Below are positions 32,929-41,446 of a stretch of DNA of 64,000 bases, in pieces. The notes beneath the pieces are model-generated. The model saw only the letters and a list, made by a program, of their open reading frames with translations, searched no databases and was not told the DNA's origin. This stretch comes from Gallintestinimicrobium propionicum (GTDB lineage Bacteria > Bacillota > Clostridia > Lachnospirales > Lachnospiraceae). Made by a program: the position numbers and the translations under genes. Location: assembly GCF_025567525.1 (NCBI RefSeq), contig NZ_JAOQJY010000001.1:124001-188000 (forward strand), read 5' to 3'. Each line of letters begins with the position of its first letter. The stretch's first letter is position 1.

Positions 32929-34226
32929 GCAGTGTATGCGTGATCACAAGAGCAGTTTTAAAGGAACATACAGAACCGGTTTTAACTTCCTTTTATTTGG
33001 AAAAGGACAAACTGACAGAGGTTCATCCCCATCTGGAGGGACGGTCGCTTCTGGGAAATATTTACGTCGGAAAAGTCAAGCATGTGGTAAAAAATATTGA
33101 CGCTGCATTTGTGGAGATCGCCGGTGGACAGACCTGTTACCTGCCTTTCAAAGAAGCACAGGCTCCGGTGCTGACGAACCGACGCTGGGATGGCAGATTG
33201 CTGGCAGGCGATGAGATTTTGGTGCAGGTGATGCGCGATGCATTAAAGACAAAAGAGCCTGCCCTGACAGCGAAGATCAGCCTGGAGGGGCGGCTGGCAG
33301 CAGTCGTTCTGGACGGCGGACACGGCGTGCGGTATTCCAAGCAGCTCCCAAAAGAGACGGCAGATCATTTCCGGGAAGTGCTGCAAAGTGTAACCGTTCC
33401 GGATGGAATGACACTGGTGGTGCGGACTGCGGCGGGGGATGCTGCGGATATAGCCCTTTTACGCGAGGCAAGCGCTCTTCTCGAAAAGGCGCAGAAGCTT
33501 TTAAGCGTCGGCAGAAGCCGGACGGTCTTTTCCATGATTTCGGAGGAACGCCCCGGCTGGCTGATAGAGCTTCTCTCACATAAGCAGCTGCCGGATAAGA
33601 TCGTGACAGATGAAACGCTCGTCTATACCGCGCTGGAGGACTTGTACGGCAGCGGTGCATCCAGTATAGAGAAAAAAATATCCTCCGCTGCAGCGGATTC
33701 CGTGGAGCGGTTCGACAAAAGAACTCCGGAGTTGCAGGAAGGCACGAAATGTCCGGAAATTTCGTTCTACAGAGACAGCCGACCGAACCTGTTTGCACTC
33801 TATGGGCTTGCCGGGAAGCTGGAAGAAGCGCTTTTGAAGCGCGTCTGGCTAAAATCCGGCGGATATCTGGTCATCGAACCAACAGAAGCGCTTACGGTGA
33901 TCGATGTCAATACAGGAAAATATGACGGCTCCAAAAATGTGGAAGAAACCTTTGCCCTGATCAATCGAGAAGCGGCGCAGGAAACAGCGCGCCAGATCCG
34001 GCTGCGCAATCTTTCCGGTATTATTTTGATAGACTTTATCAATCAGAAGGACCGGCAGGCGGCAAAAGAACTGTTGGAGGAGCTGCGCAGCCTTTGTAAA
34101 GAGGATCCGGTCCCGGTTCGCGTCGTGGACATCACTGCCCTTGGACTGGTGGAGCTGACGCGCAAAAAGGTCAAAGGCACACTGGCAGAGCAGTTAAAGG
34201 GGCTGAAACTAGGGGTACAGCGATAA
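32925..34226 (+). CDS. rng: Ribonuclease E/G family protein
   Basis: The 433-residue RNase G-type protein has an S1-like N-terminal domain ('GRSLLGNIYVGKVKHVVKNI', 'DAAFVEIAGGQTCYLPFKEA') and catalytic DNase I-like part ('LKSGGYLVIEPTEALTVIDV', then 'NTGKYDGSKN', with the Mg-binding Asp residues; 'INREAAQETARQIRLRNLSG', then 'IILIDFINQKDR'). Endonucleolytic RNA processing is expected. The start is TTG 32925 behind GGAGAAG, overlapping the upstream stop. In many Firmicutes rng is followed by the L21-L27 ribosomal genes, which are not here. Confidence 0.92.
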   Translation: MSSVCVITRAVLKEHTEPVLTSFYLEKDKLTEVHPHLEGRSLLGNIYVGKVKHVVKNIDAAFVEIAGGQTCYLPFKEAQAPVLTNRRWDGRLLAGDEILVQVMRDALKTKEPALTAKISLEGRLAAVVLDGGHGVRYSKQLPKETADHFREVLQSVTVPDGMTLVVRTAAGDAADIALLREASALLEKAQKLLSVGRSRTVFSMISEERPGWLIELLSHKQLPDKIVTDETLVYTALEDLYGSGASSIEKKISSAAADSVERFDKRTPELQEGTKCPEISFYRDSRPNLFALYGLAGKLEEALLKRVWLKSGGYLVIEPTEALTVIDVNTGKYDGSKNVEETFALINREAAQETARQIRLRNLSGIILIDFINQKDRQAAKELLEELRSLCKEDPVPVRVVDITALGLVELTRKKVKGTLAEQLKGLKLGVQR

Positions 34227-34257
34227 CTGAAATCGATCAGACAGGCAGGGAAAAGGC

Positions 34258-34854
34258 ATGAAATTTCTTGGCATGAAAAAGGTGTGGGACGGCAAATATC
34301 TGAAAAATTATGAGCTGTCCTATGAAAATAAAGCAGGCAGGTTAAAAACCTACGAAATCGTCAGCCGAAAAGAGCTGGAAGATGTGCAGGATCTTGGCAG
34401 ACGGGCAAGCGGTGTCTCTATTGTGGCATTCCAGGATGGGAAAATGCTCCTTTTAAGGGAGTTTCGCATGAGCATCAATAAAGCGATTTTCAACCTATGC
34501 GCCGGGATGCAGGAAAAAGGAGAAACGATTGAGGAATGTATCCGTAGGGAGCTGTATGAGGAAACAGGACTTTCGGTGAAAAAAATGCTGAAGATCCTGC
34601 CGCCCTCCTATTCTGCAGTCGGTTTTTCCGATACGAAAACCTATATCGCCTTTGTAGAGGCAGACGGAGATTTTTCAGACCATACGTCTGACAATGAAGA
34701 AATTTCCGCACGTTTTTACAGCCGGGAGGAAGTAAAAGCGCTTTTGGAAACGCAGGAATTTTCTTCCCGTTCCCAGATGGCGGCATTTTTCTTTACAGAG
34801 GGAGCAGAGCTTTGGAATAAAAACGATCCGAAACAGGAGGATGAGGACAAATGA
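34258..34854 (+). CDS. Nudix hydrolase, ADP-ribose pyrophosphatase-like
   Basis: The 198-residue protein has a full Nudix box ('GMQEKGETIEECIRRELYEE', then TGL) near residue 82 and the preceding 'LLREFRMSINKAIFNLCAGM' typical of ADP-sugar pyrophosphatases (NudF type). It would cleave ADP-ribose or related nucleotides. The reading frame overlaps the next gene start by four bases (ATGA), so it is coupled with the glucosidase gene. RBS GGGAAAAGGC precedes ATG 34258. Confidence 0.88.
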   Translation: MKFLGMKKVWDGKYLKNYELSYENKAGRLKTYEIVSRKELEDVQDLGRRASGVSIVAFQDGKMLLLREFRMSINKAIFNLCAGMQEKGETIEECIRRELYEETGLSVKKMLKILPPSYSAVGFSDTKTYIAFVEADGDFSDHTSDNEEISARFYSREEVKALLETQEFSSRSQMAAFFFTEGAELWNKNDPKQEDEDK

Positions 34855-36554
34855 AGAAAAAATGGTGGCATGAAAAGATCGGATATCAGATTTACCCGAA
34901 GAGCTTTTTAGACACAAATGGGGATGGTGTCGGAGATCTCACCGGTGTGATCGAGAAGCTTCCATATCTGGAACAGCTCGGCGTTGATATTTTATGGCTT
35001 TCTCCGGTCTATCCGTCTCCGATGGTGGATAATGGATATGATATTTCCGATTATGAGAATATCGACCCGCGTTTTGGTACGCTGGAGGATATGGATCGTC
35101 TGATCGCAGAAGCCAAAAAGAAAAATATCTCGATCATCATGGATCTTGTGGTCAATCATTGCTCCGATCAGCATGCCTGGTTCCGGAAAGCGATTGCAGA
35201 TCCTAAAGGTCCTTATGGCGATTATTTTTACCTGAAAGAGGGAAAAGACGGAAAAGAGCCGAACAACTGGCGCAGCTATTTTGGCGGCAGTGTCTGGGAA
35301 AAGCTGCCCAGACAGGAGAATTTATATTATTACCATGCCTATGCCAAAGAGCAGCCGGATTTAAACTGGGAAAATCCTGCCCTGCGAGAGGAAATCTACA
35401 AGATGGTCAACTGGTGGCTTGACCGCGGCATCGCAGGCTTCCGGATTGACGCGATCATCAACATTAAAAAAGACCTGACCTGGGAAGATCTTCCGGTGGA
35501 CGGGCCGGACGGCAGAGGCTTTTTAACCAACAGCATCACCCGGATGCAGAAGCGCGACGGCGGGACGAAAAATGGCATTGGCGTCTTTTTAAGAGAATTA
35601 AAGGAACGCTGTTTTGCGCCCCACGATGCGTTTACGGTCGGAGAGGTGTTCGAGGTCGACAGGGAGCAACTGGAAGAATTTATCGGAGAGGACGGATATT
35701 TTTCCACGATGTTTGCCTTTGATCCGATCCAGAGCTACAAAAAAGGAACCTGTCAGTGTGAGTTTGACCGGAACATGAATCCGGACGAATGGAAGAGGGA
35801 TGTGTTTGTCAACCAGAAGCTGCTTGGAGATATTGCATTTGAGGCAAATATTATCGAAAATCATGATATGGCGCGTGGTGCGACGATCTATATCCCGGAC
35901 GAGGATTACGGCTTTGCCAGCATATCGGCGCTTGCCGGTCTGCAGGTGCTGCAGCGTGGTATGCCGTTTTTATATCAGGGACAGGAAATCGGCATGACAA
36001 ACTGTCCCTTCGAATTGGAAGACATTGATGATATCATGACGCTGGACAACTATCGTTATGCAGTTGCCTGTGGATTCCCGGAAGAAAAGGCGTTTGCTGG
36101 CTGTGCGCGGGAAAGTCGTGATAACGCCAGAACACCGATGCAATGGAGTGACGCGGAAAATGCTGGTTTTACAACCGGAAAACCCTGGCTGAAGGTCAAT
36201 CCGAATTATCCTGAGATCAATGTGGCGCGGCAGGAAAAGGAATACGGTTCTGTATTGAATTTTTACAGGCGCTTGCTGTGCTTCCGCAAGTCGGAGGAAT
36301 ACCGTGATTTGCTGACTTATGGTACGTTCGAGCCGATGTACGAGGATCAGGAAAGGATTTTTGCATTTAAGAGAACGCTCGGTAAGCAGTGTCTGACTGT
36401 AATCTGCAATGAAAGCTCTGCAGAGCGTTTCCTGGCCTTAAAAGAGGATTATGAGGAAGTGGTTTTTGTCAATCTGCCGCAGGTGACGAGAATTGGTGAC
36501 AATCTGATTCTGCATCCCTATCAATTGATTGTGGTGGAAACGACGAAAAAATAG
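34851..36554 (+). CDS. Alpha-glucosidase (GH13, oligo-1,6-glucosidase type)
   Basis: This 567-residue GH13_31-like enzyme has 'WWHEKIGYQIYPKSFLDTNG', 'DGVGDLTGVIEKLPYLEQLG', 'IMDLVVNHCSDQHAWF', the nucleophile in 'GIAGFRIDAIINI' (Asp about 199), the acid/base in 'AFTVGEVFEV' (Glu about 264) and 'IIENHDMARG' (Asp about 338). It has no signal peptide, so it works in the cytoplasm on imported alpha-glucosides. The 'QPDLNWENP' and 'TPMQWSDAENAGFTTGKPWL' signatures support the oligo-1,6-glucosidase/dextran glucosidase group. No transporter is next to it. Confidence 0.93.
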   Translation: MKKKWWHEKIGYQIYPKSFLDTNGDGVGDLTGVIEKLPYLEQLGVDILWLSPVYPSPMVDNGYDISDYENIDPRFGTLEDMDRLIAEAKKKNISIIMDLVVNHCSDQHAWFRKAIADPKGPYGDYFYLKEGKDGKEPNNWRSYFGGSVWEKLPRQENLYYYHAYAKEQPDLNWENPALREEIYKMVNWWLDRGIAGFRIDAIINIKKDLTWEDLPVDGPDGRGFLTNSITRMQKRDGGTKNGIGVFLRELKERCFAPHDAFTVGEVFEVDREQLEEFIGEDGYFSTMFAFDPIQSYKKGTCQCEFDRNMNPDEWKRDVFVNQKLLGDIAFEANIIENHDMARGATIYIPDEDYGFASISALAGLQVLQRGMPFLYQGQEIGMTNCPFELEDIDDIMTLDNYRYAVACGFPEEKAFAGCARESRDNARTPMQWSDAENAGFTTGKPWLKVNPNYPEINVARQEKEYGSVLNFYRRLLCFRKSEEYRDLLTYGTFEPMYEDQERIFAFKRTLGKQCLTVICNESSAERFLALKEDYEEVVFVNLPQVTRIGDNLILHPYQLIVVETTKK

Positions 36555-36583
36555 TTGAATTCTTCGCGGGAATTGTATATAAT
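36555..36583 (+). promoter_or_regulatory. Predicted sigma-A promoter
   Basis: TTGAAT, a 17-base spacer and TATAAT, 33 bases before the start of the cytidylate-kinase-like gene; RBS AGAGAGGGTG follows. Confidence 0.75.
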
Positions 36584-36615
36584 AACAGTATCAACAACGA
36601 AGAGAGGGTGATGCT

Positions 36616-37245
36616 ATGAATACAGTGATTACGATTGGACGTCAGTTTGGTTCCGGTGGCCGTGAGATCGGGGAAAAGCTTGCGGAGCATTTCGGCATCA
36701 AATGTTATGACAAGGAGCTGTTATCCAGAGCCGCCAAGGACAGCGGATTTTGCGAAGAGATGATTAAGACACATGATGAACGTCCGACCAACTCTTTCCT
36801 TTACAATCTGGTCATGGATACTTATTCTTTCGGCTACAATACATCCACCTTTATGGATATGCCGATTAGCCATAAAGTTTTTCTGGCACAGTTTGATGCG
36901 ATCAAGAGCATCGCAAAAGAGGGTCCGTGCGTATTGGTTGGCCGCTGCGCAGACTATGCGCTGCACGACATGAAAAACTGCCTGCATTTCTTCATCTATG
37001 CGGACGAAGAGACGAAGATCAAACGTCTGGTGAAGAAATATCCTGACTTAAACGAGTCCAAGGCAAGAGACATGATGGTCAAGAAGGATAAACAGCGTCA
37101 GAGTTACTACAACTATTATTCCTCCAAAAAGTGGGGACGCGCAGACAGCTACGACTTCTGTTTAAACAGCTCGATCCTTGGTATTGATGGAACCGTGAAG
37201 CTGATTACGCAGATCATTGAAGATTTTGAACAAAAAGAGCAGTAG
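36616..37245 (+). CDS. Cytidylate kinase-like family protein
   Basis: The 209-residue P-loop protein has 'VITIGRQFGSGGREIGEKLA' (Walker A GSGGREIG), 'KCYDKELLSRAAKDSGF', 'GPCVLVGRCADYALHDMKNC' and 'RQSYYNYYSSKKWGRADSYD'. This is the cytidylate-kinase-like family common in Clostridia, distinct from CmpK, with unknown substrate. ATG 36616 is behind AGAGGGTGATGCT. Its last codons (FEQKEQ*) are repeated 141 bases downstream in a duplicated segment. Confidence 0.85.
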   Translation: MNTVITIGRQFGSGGREIGEKLAEHFGIKCYDKELLSRAAKDSGFCEEMIKTHDERPTNSFLYNLVMDTYSFGYNTSTFMDMPISHKVFLAQFDAIKSIAKEGPCVLVGRCADYALHDMKNCLHFFIYADEETKIKRLVKKYPDLNESKARDMMVKKDKQRQSYYNYYSSKKWGRADSYDFCLNSSILGIDGTVKLITQIIEDFEQKEQ

Positions 37246-37385
37246 GTCTGCGCATTTACTGCGCTGACCGTAAGAGAACTTAAACTGGAAGGCAAAAATC
37301 CTATCGGCACAGCCGATTTGGAATGGATTTTTGCACGTAACTGTGAGGGTACGGAACAGTTACATTTTGAACAAAAAGAGCAGTA
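37223..37385 (+). repeat. Duplicated 3' gene end flanking an inserted palindromic segment
   Basis: ATTTTGAACAAAAAGAGCAG plus TA occurs at 37223-37244 (end of the coding region) and again at 37364-37385. Between them are GTAACTGT...ACAGTTAC (37337-37363), GGCAAAAATCC...GGATTTTTGC and a GCCGAT/ATCGGC pair. This looks like a palindromic repeat inserted with a 22-bp direct duplication. Confidence 0.65.
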
Positions 37386-37440
37386 AAACAAAAGTGAAAC
37401 AATAGAACCTATGCTTTGTGAGCAGTCTATTGTCAGGAAA

Positions 37441-37485
37441 AACAGCGGTTTGAAATTTGTGATGTAGTTTCAAACCGCTGTTTTT
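37441..37485 (+). terminator. Terminator
   Basis: AACAGCGGTTTGAAA pairs with TTTCAAACCGCTGTT around a 12-base loop and is followed by TTTTT. Confidence 0.9.
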
Positions 37486-37548
37486 GGATGGAATGAGCTG
37501 CTGGCGTATCATGGCATGGATGGAGAAACATCCGAGCGGGAGACCATT

Positions 37549-39009
37549 ATGAAATATTTCAGAAAATACGTTTTGTCAATTTTATTATGTTTTATCCTGA
37601 CCGGCTGCGGGCAGCAGGCAGGTTTTTCGGAATCTGTATCTGCGGTACCGGAAAGTAATTTTACGGAATCCCAGACAGGCGTTCCGGAAACCGTGATGCA
37701 GCAGCAGACTGACGCGGATGCAGAAACAGCGGAAATAAAGTCAGCTTCCGACAACGTAAGACCCTCCAAAGAAGAAGTCCTTGCCATGCGGGAAAAAACG
37801 CTGGATGGGATGCCGGAGACGGAAATTTCCAGACTGAAGGAAAATATCAAAGTTGCAAATCTTCAAATGGAATCCGCATATCTGAATGACAACCTCTTTA
37901 AAAAGCTGTCAGATAAAGAAAGCCCATACTGGAAGTATTTTGACTGCAAAGGCGACATTCAGCTGGGCTGGTGGTATCATCAGGCGATCTATCCGAAGGA
38001 TGTCATCATGAAAGCGGAAAATATCACAGAAGAGGAATTTGCGGAAACCTATACGGAGCCTGGAATTGTGACGAATAGCTTTGACGCGGCAGATTTTATT
38101 GATTTGATTTCCGAAATGAAGTCCTTTGTAAAAAATGAAGCCCTGGCAGCAGATTTACAGCAGCTGATGGATCTGACGCGAATGGCGCAGACAACGCATG
38201 AGATGCAGTATGCGAATGAACTCTATAAGGTGCTCCATGATCTGGACTATTTTCTTTTAAGATACGGAATTGAGGACGTTGGGCAATATACTGCCGATGC
38301 GGGAACCGTAGGCACTTATTATGGCGTTCTTGCAGTTTATGGGGCAGAGCCTTTTTCGGCAGAGGAACAGACAAAAGCGTTTGGCAAAATCCTGTGGGAT
38401 GCATATTGTTTCGGAAAAATCGAGGGAACAGATCATGGAGTGCCGGATACCTATGGACAGGAAAGCACGTATTTTGCTTTGTACGATGTAGATGGCGATG
38501 GACAAGAAGAGCTGTTGCTCAACTGGACAGGTGCTTCGATGGCGGATACGGTAGAATATATCTGGGGATACGGAGATAACGGCACTTATGTAGAGCTGTG
38601 TGAGTTTCCGGCGCTGACCTGTTATGACAATGGAGTGATTGAAGCAGAATGGTCGCATAATCAGGGACTTGCCGGAGAATTCTGGCCATATTTTCTATAC
38701 CGCTATAATGCCGAAACTGATCAGTATGAAATCTGTGGCGGAGCAGATGCATGGGATAAAAGCGTGGCAAAGACGAAGGAACAGGGAGAAGTTTTTCCGG
38801 ACGATATCGATGCAGATCAAGACAGTGTCGTTTATTATCTGCTGCCGGCCGACTGGGATGGAAACTATGATATGGAGCCTGTAGATGGAGCTAAGTACCG
38901 GACATGGCGGGAATCCTTTTTGGAGGGAGCGTCGGAAATGGACGATATCTGGTTTTGGGATTTGAAGGAAGAAAATATTGCAATTTTAGGTGCAGAAAAG
39001 CCAGATTAA
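37549..39009 (+). CDS. Lipoprotein, unknown, with a Ca-loop-like segment
   Basis: The 486-residue protein has signal peptide 'MKYFRKYVLSILLCFILTGC', with a lipobox Cys at residue 20. A disordered Gln/Glu/Thr-rich linker follows, then a helical domain. A C-terminal part begins 'ALYDVDGDGQEELLLNW' (near residue 320), an FG-GAP/EF-hand-like DxDxDG loop common in extracellular clostridial proteins. It ends in acidic Trp-rich sequence. It is predicted to be extracellular. RBS CGGGAG precedes ATG 37549; the in-frame ATG at 37516 would bury the signal peptide. Unknown function. Confidence 0.78.
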   Translation: MKYFRKYVLSILLCFILTGCGQQAGFSESVSAVPESNFTESQTGVPETVMQQQTDADAETAEIKSASDNVRPSKEEVLAMREKTLDGMPETEISRLKENIKVANLQMESAYLNDNLFKKLSDKESPYWKYFDCKGDIQLGWWYHQAIYPKDVIMKAENITEEEFAETYTEPGIVTNSFDAADFIDLISEMKSFVKNEALAADLQQLMDLTRMAQTTHEMQYANELYKVLHDLDYFLLRYGIEDVGQYTADAGTVGTYYGVLAVYGAEPFSAEEQTKAFGKILWDAYCFGKIEGTDHGVPDTYGQESTYFALYDVDGDGQEELLLNWTGASMADTVEYIWGYGDNGTYVELCEFPALTCYDNGVIEAEWSHNQGLAGEFWPYFLYRYNAETDQYEICGGADAWDKSVAKTKEQGEVFPDDIDADQDSVVYYLLPADWDGNYDMEPVDGAKYRTWRESFLEGASEMDDIWFWDLKEENIAILGAEKPD

Positions 39010-39022
39010 AACAGAAGATAAA

Positions 39023-39065
39023 TTGACACAAACTCGATATGCGTAAAAAGCGTGCGCAGAAATGA
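39023..39065 (+). repeat. Short gene-upstream repeat, copy 3
   Basis: TTGACACAAACTCGATATGC then GTAAAAAGCGTGCGCAGAAATGA lies ten bases before the next start codon. It differs from copy 1 at only a few positions. Confidence 0.75.
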
Positions 39066-39075
39066 AAGGAAAAAA

Positions 39076-39822
39076 ATGGGAAACGAAAGCGGGACTTGGA
39101 TTATGTATGGGGTAAGTCGGGAGGACCCGGAATGTATCCATACAGTCGATGAAGCAGTGGAATATATCAATAAGGTGGGATTTTTGCCGCTCTTTAAAAA
39201 TGAGATTCCGGGGTTTTCACTGGAAGAGCGCACTGCTCCGGAATATTGGTGGAGCGGCGATCCCAAAAGCGATCCCTGGGAATGGCGTGAGATCATTGCC
39301 CGAAGCGGTAAAGTCGCCTATGGAAAATTTTTTGATAAGAAAGCGGGTTTTATTTCAAAGCAGTGGTTTCCGTATTTTGCAAACTTTAGGCGGGACGGAT
39401 ATGATTTTGATGCGCTTTGGGATGATGAAAAGGCATCCATCCGGCAAAAGAAAATCATGGATTTCTATTTAGAAGAAAATGCCGAAGCAGAATATTTTTC
39501 CAGTGAGTTAAAGAAAAAAGCCGGTTTTGGAAAGGGCGGCGAAAAAGGCTTTGATGGCGTGATTACGGCGCTTCAGATGCAGACTTATCTTTGTGTCAGA
39601 GATTTTCGCCAGCGAAAAAACAAAAAGGGAGAAGCCTACGGCTGGCCTGTCGCCGTTTACTGTACGCCGGAGCATCTCTGGGGACGGGATCATGTGACAA
39701 GCGCTTATACAGAGTCAGCGGCTTCCTCCGGAGAAAAAATCGCAGCGCACATGCGGGAAATCTACCCGATTGCAACCAGGCAGCAGGTACATCGGTTGGT
39801 GGGGAATATTGTTGCGCTGTAA
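39076..39822 (+). CDS. Uncharacterised protein, possibly AlkZ-related
   Basis: The 248-residue soluble protein has 'VDEAVEYINKVGFLPLFKNE', 'WWSGDPKSDPWEWREIIARS', 'KVAYGKFFDKKAGFISKQWF' and 'PYFANFRRDGYDFDALWDDE' in the N-terminal half, and 'GGEKGFDGVITALQMQTYLC', then 'VRDFRQRKNKKGEAYGW' later. From memory this layout is annotated as AlkZ-related in other Firmicutes. The homology to the DNA glycosylase AlkZ is remote and I do not assign an activity. ATG 39076 has AAAGGA upstream. Confidence 0.7.
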   Translation: MGNESGTWIMYGVSREDPECIHTVDEAVEYINKVGFLPLFKNEIPGFSLEERTAPEYWWSGDPKSDPWEWREIIARSGKVAYGKFFDKKAGFISKQWFPYFANFRRDGYDFDALWDDEKASIRQKKIMDFYLEENAEAEYFSSELKKKAGFGKGGEKGFDGVITALQMQTYLCVRDFRQRKNKKGEAYGWPVAVYCTPEHLWGRDHVTSAYTESAASSGEKIAAHMREIYPIATRQQVHRLVGNIVAL

Positions 39823-39995
39823 TTGATAAGATTCTTCTATGATTTGGAAATTATGTGAAACAGAACAAGCAAAGGGATATGGATGTTCATAAAAATATAT
39901 ACAGTGGATCGGTTCGGGCAGCAGAAGCGGAAATTTGCGGTGGATTGATCCGGAGAGAGCGGTTTTGATTGAGACATCCAACTATTCGCAAAAGC

Positions 39996-40180
39996 CAAGT
40001 TTAACGAATAGTTAGCACCGTTTTCCGTAATTTCGCAGAAAAATACGTTTTTGACCGGTGCTAACTAATTCGTTAAACTTGCGGGTGTTTGATAAAAAAT
40101 AGTTAGAACTTCTTTCTGGGATTTCACAGAAAAATACGTTTTTGCTTTGGTGCTAACTAATTCGTTAAACTTGCGGGGTG
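39996..40180. repeat. Two copies of a long palindromic unit
   Basis: CAAGTTTAACGAATAGTTAG plus CACCG (39996-40020) is matched by its near-complement at 40056-40081, one base inserted. A second, partly degenerate copy (40095-40180) keeps the right arm and the loop core CAGAAAAATACGTTTTTG. The 39823-39995 stretch before it shows nothing else. Confidence 0.7.
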
Positions 40181-40197
40181 CTTGATAAAAATGAGTT

Positions 40198-40245
40198 CAG
40201 GAGGCATATATCTGCTGACGCAGATGATTGCCTCCTGGGTTTTTC
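40198..40245 (+). terminator. Terminator
   Basis: CAGGAGGCA pairs with TGCCTCCTG around a loop that itself has CTGC/GCAG pairing, followed by GGTTTTTCGCTTTTTTT. The stretch 40246-40384 holds no gene. Confidence 0.8.
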
Positions 40246-40384
40246 GCTTTTTTTCGTAGATTCTGTAATTTCCAATTATAATTAAAATCTGTAATTTAAA
40301 TATTTAAATGTCTGCAATTTATGTCTTATTATTTACCATCTTATATGTCACATATCTGGAATCCGTTTTATAATGTTTATATGC

Positions 40385-40834
40385 TTACGCCAGGTCTTTT
40401 GAATCCAGAATGATTGTAAATGGTCCGTCATTGATCAGCGCAACCTCCATTTCCGCACCGAATACGCCGGTTTTAACGACGGGAACTTCCTTTTTGCAGG
40501 CGTCGATGATGTATTCGTAAAGCTCGTTTGCATGCTGTGGTGATCCGGCTTTGACAAAGGACGGCCGATTGCCTTTTTTGCAGTCCGCGTACAGGGTAAA
40601 TTGGGAAACCAAAAGAAGCTGTCCGTCGACATCTTTTAACGCGAGGTTCGTTTTTCCGTTTTCATCCGAAAAAATCCGCATTCCGATCAGCTTGCGAACC
40701 ATTTTGTCTGCTGTTTCTTTTGTGTCTTCGTCACAGATTCCGATCAGGACGAGGAAGCCTTTTCCAATTTCAGAATATAGTTTCTGGTCAATTGTAACGC
40801 TTGCCTGTGTAGTACATTGAATAACAAATTTCAT
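40385..40834 (-). CDS. dtd: D-aminoacyl-tRNA deacylase
   Basis: The 149-residue Dtd has 'MKFVIQCTTQASVTIDQKLY', 'GKGFLVLIGICDEDTKETAD', 'LLLVSQFTLYADCKKGNRPS' with the SQFTL motif, 'FVKAGSPQHANELYE' and 'TGVFGAEMEVALINDGPFTI', the GP-containing motif. The N-terminus has Cys-Thr instead of the usual R-V/A-x-x-A pattern (family starts 'MRAVVQRV'), because the first ten codons lie in the 36-bp repeat shared with the island's other end. It removes D-amino acids from tRNA. Start ATG 40834 has GAAGGAGAG upstream on the minus strand, supplied by the island. Confidence 0.95.
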   Translation of the reverse strand: MKFVIQCTTQASVTIDQKLYSEIGKGFLVLIGICDEDTKETADKMVRKLIGMRIFSDENGKTNLALKDVDGQLLLVSQFTLYADCKKGNRPSFVKAGSPQHANELYEYIIDACKKEVPVVKTGVFGAEMEVALINDGPFTIILDSKDLA

Positions 40835-40839
40835 AGGTA
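40804..40839. repeat. Candidate attachment core, left copy (dtd 5' end)
   Basis: 36 bases covering the first ten codons of dtd and its upstream junction (CCTGTGTAGTACATTG... ending TTTCATAGGTA) are identical to 44947-44982. After the repeat the next 20 bases also stay similar (TCTC.TTCTCAAAC). Confidence 0.8.
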
Positions 40840-40856
40840 GTTGTCTCTCCTTCTCA

Positions 40857-41003
40857 AACTCGCAAAACAAAATCTAGTTCTATACAGTTTTGTATAGGAG
40901 ATTTGGTTCTATTTGATTTTATTTGTTTCCAACTTTCATGTCTCTACGGTCTTTTTCTGCTAGTGTTATCAATCTGTTATCAAAAAATTGTTATCAGTAT
41001 AAT
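40857..41003. repeat. Att-arm-like repeat, copy A
   Basis: Contains the perfect palindrome CTATACAgtttTGTATAG (40880-40897) and three direct GTTATCA motifs at 40965, 40976 and 40990 (spacing 11 and 14). A diverged second copy with the same motif spacing is at 44190-44337. Confidence 0.65.
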
Positions 41004-41046
41004 ATACTACCATTTTGATAAGCAGACTATTACCCAACTATTAAAC

Positions 41047-41436
41047 TTACTTTTCCAACATTGCATTTATATTAAAAGGCGGAAGAACAACACTATCTGT
41101 ATCTGGCTGTGCTGTTAGTAATGTCAATTCACTTCTCAGATACGGCATCATAATTGCAACTGCATTTTTATTTATTAAATTCTGAACCATTTCATCGTTC
41201 ACTGAATCTTCTTTTTCAACTTTAAAGAAACCTGATAAACTAATGATCAGATTATATTCTTCTTTTTTTTCTCCTTTCAATACAAGCGTTACTCTGTGCA
41301 CACTGTCCTCACCAATTCCAATTTGAACTTGTAATTCAAAGGTTAATTCATTTTTGTTTTTAAATCCCTTTCTATCAAATTCAATTTTATCAAACACCAG
41401 TTTCTGTAAAGTCAATAAACTATTATAATTTTTCAT
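41047..41436 (-). CDS. SecB-like chaperone (TAC-type)
   Basis: The 129-residue protein is of the SecB fold by pattern: N-terminal 'LLTLQKLVFDKIEFDRKG', a beta region 'ELTFELQVQIGIGE' and 'VTLVLKGEKKEEYNLIISLS', then the SecB C-terminal half 'LINKNAVAIMMPYLRSELTL', 'LTAQPDTDSVVLPPFNINAM', which matches the NA.AI..PYLR..(S/T).LT......V.LP..N motif of the family. General SecB is a proteobacterial export chaperone; SecB-like proteins elsewhere mainly belong to toxin-antitoxin-chaperone systems. It is the last gene of a three-gene operon. ATG 41436 has AAAGGAGAG upstream; the previous stop is ten bases away. Confidence 0.75.
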   Translation of the reverse strand: MKNYNSLLTLQKLVFDKIEFDRKGFKNKNELTFELQVQIGIGEDSVHRVTLVLKGEKKEEYNLIISLSGFFKVEKEDSVNDEMVQNLINKNAVAIMMPYLRSELTLLTAQPDTDSVVLPPFNINAMLEK

Positions 41437-41446
41437 CGTCTCTCCT

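Noticed and set aside
39996..40180. Possible CRISPR array
   Set aside because: Only two diverged palindromic units, no regular spacers and no cas genes; the structure is a long hairpin repeat.
41047..41436. General protein-export SecB
   Set aside because: Export SecB is a proteobacterial system; the mobile, AT-rich three-gene context fits a TAC-type chaperone better.
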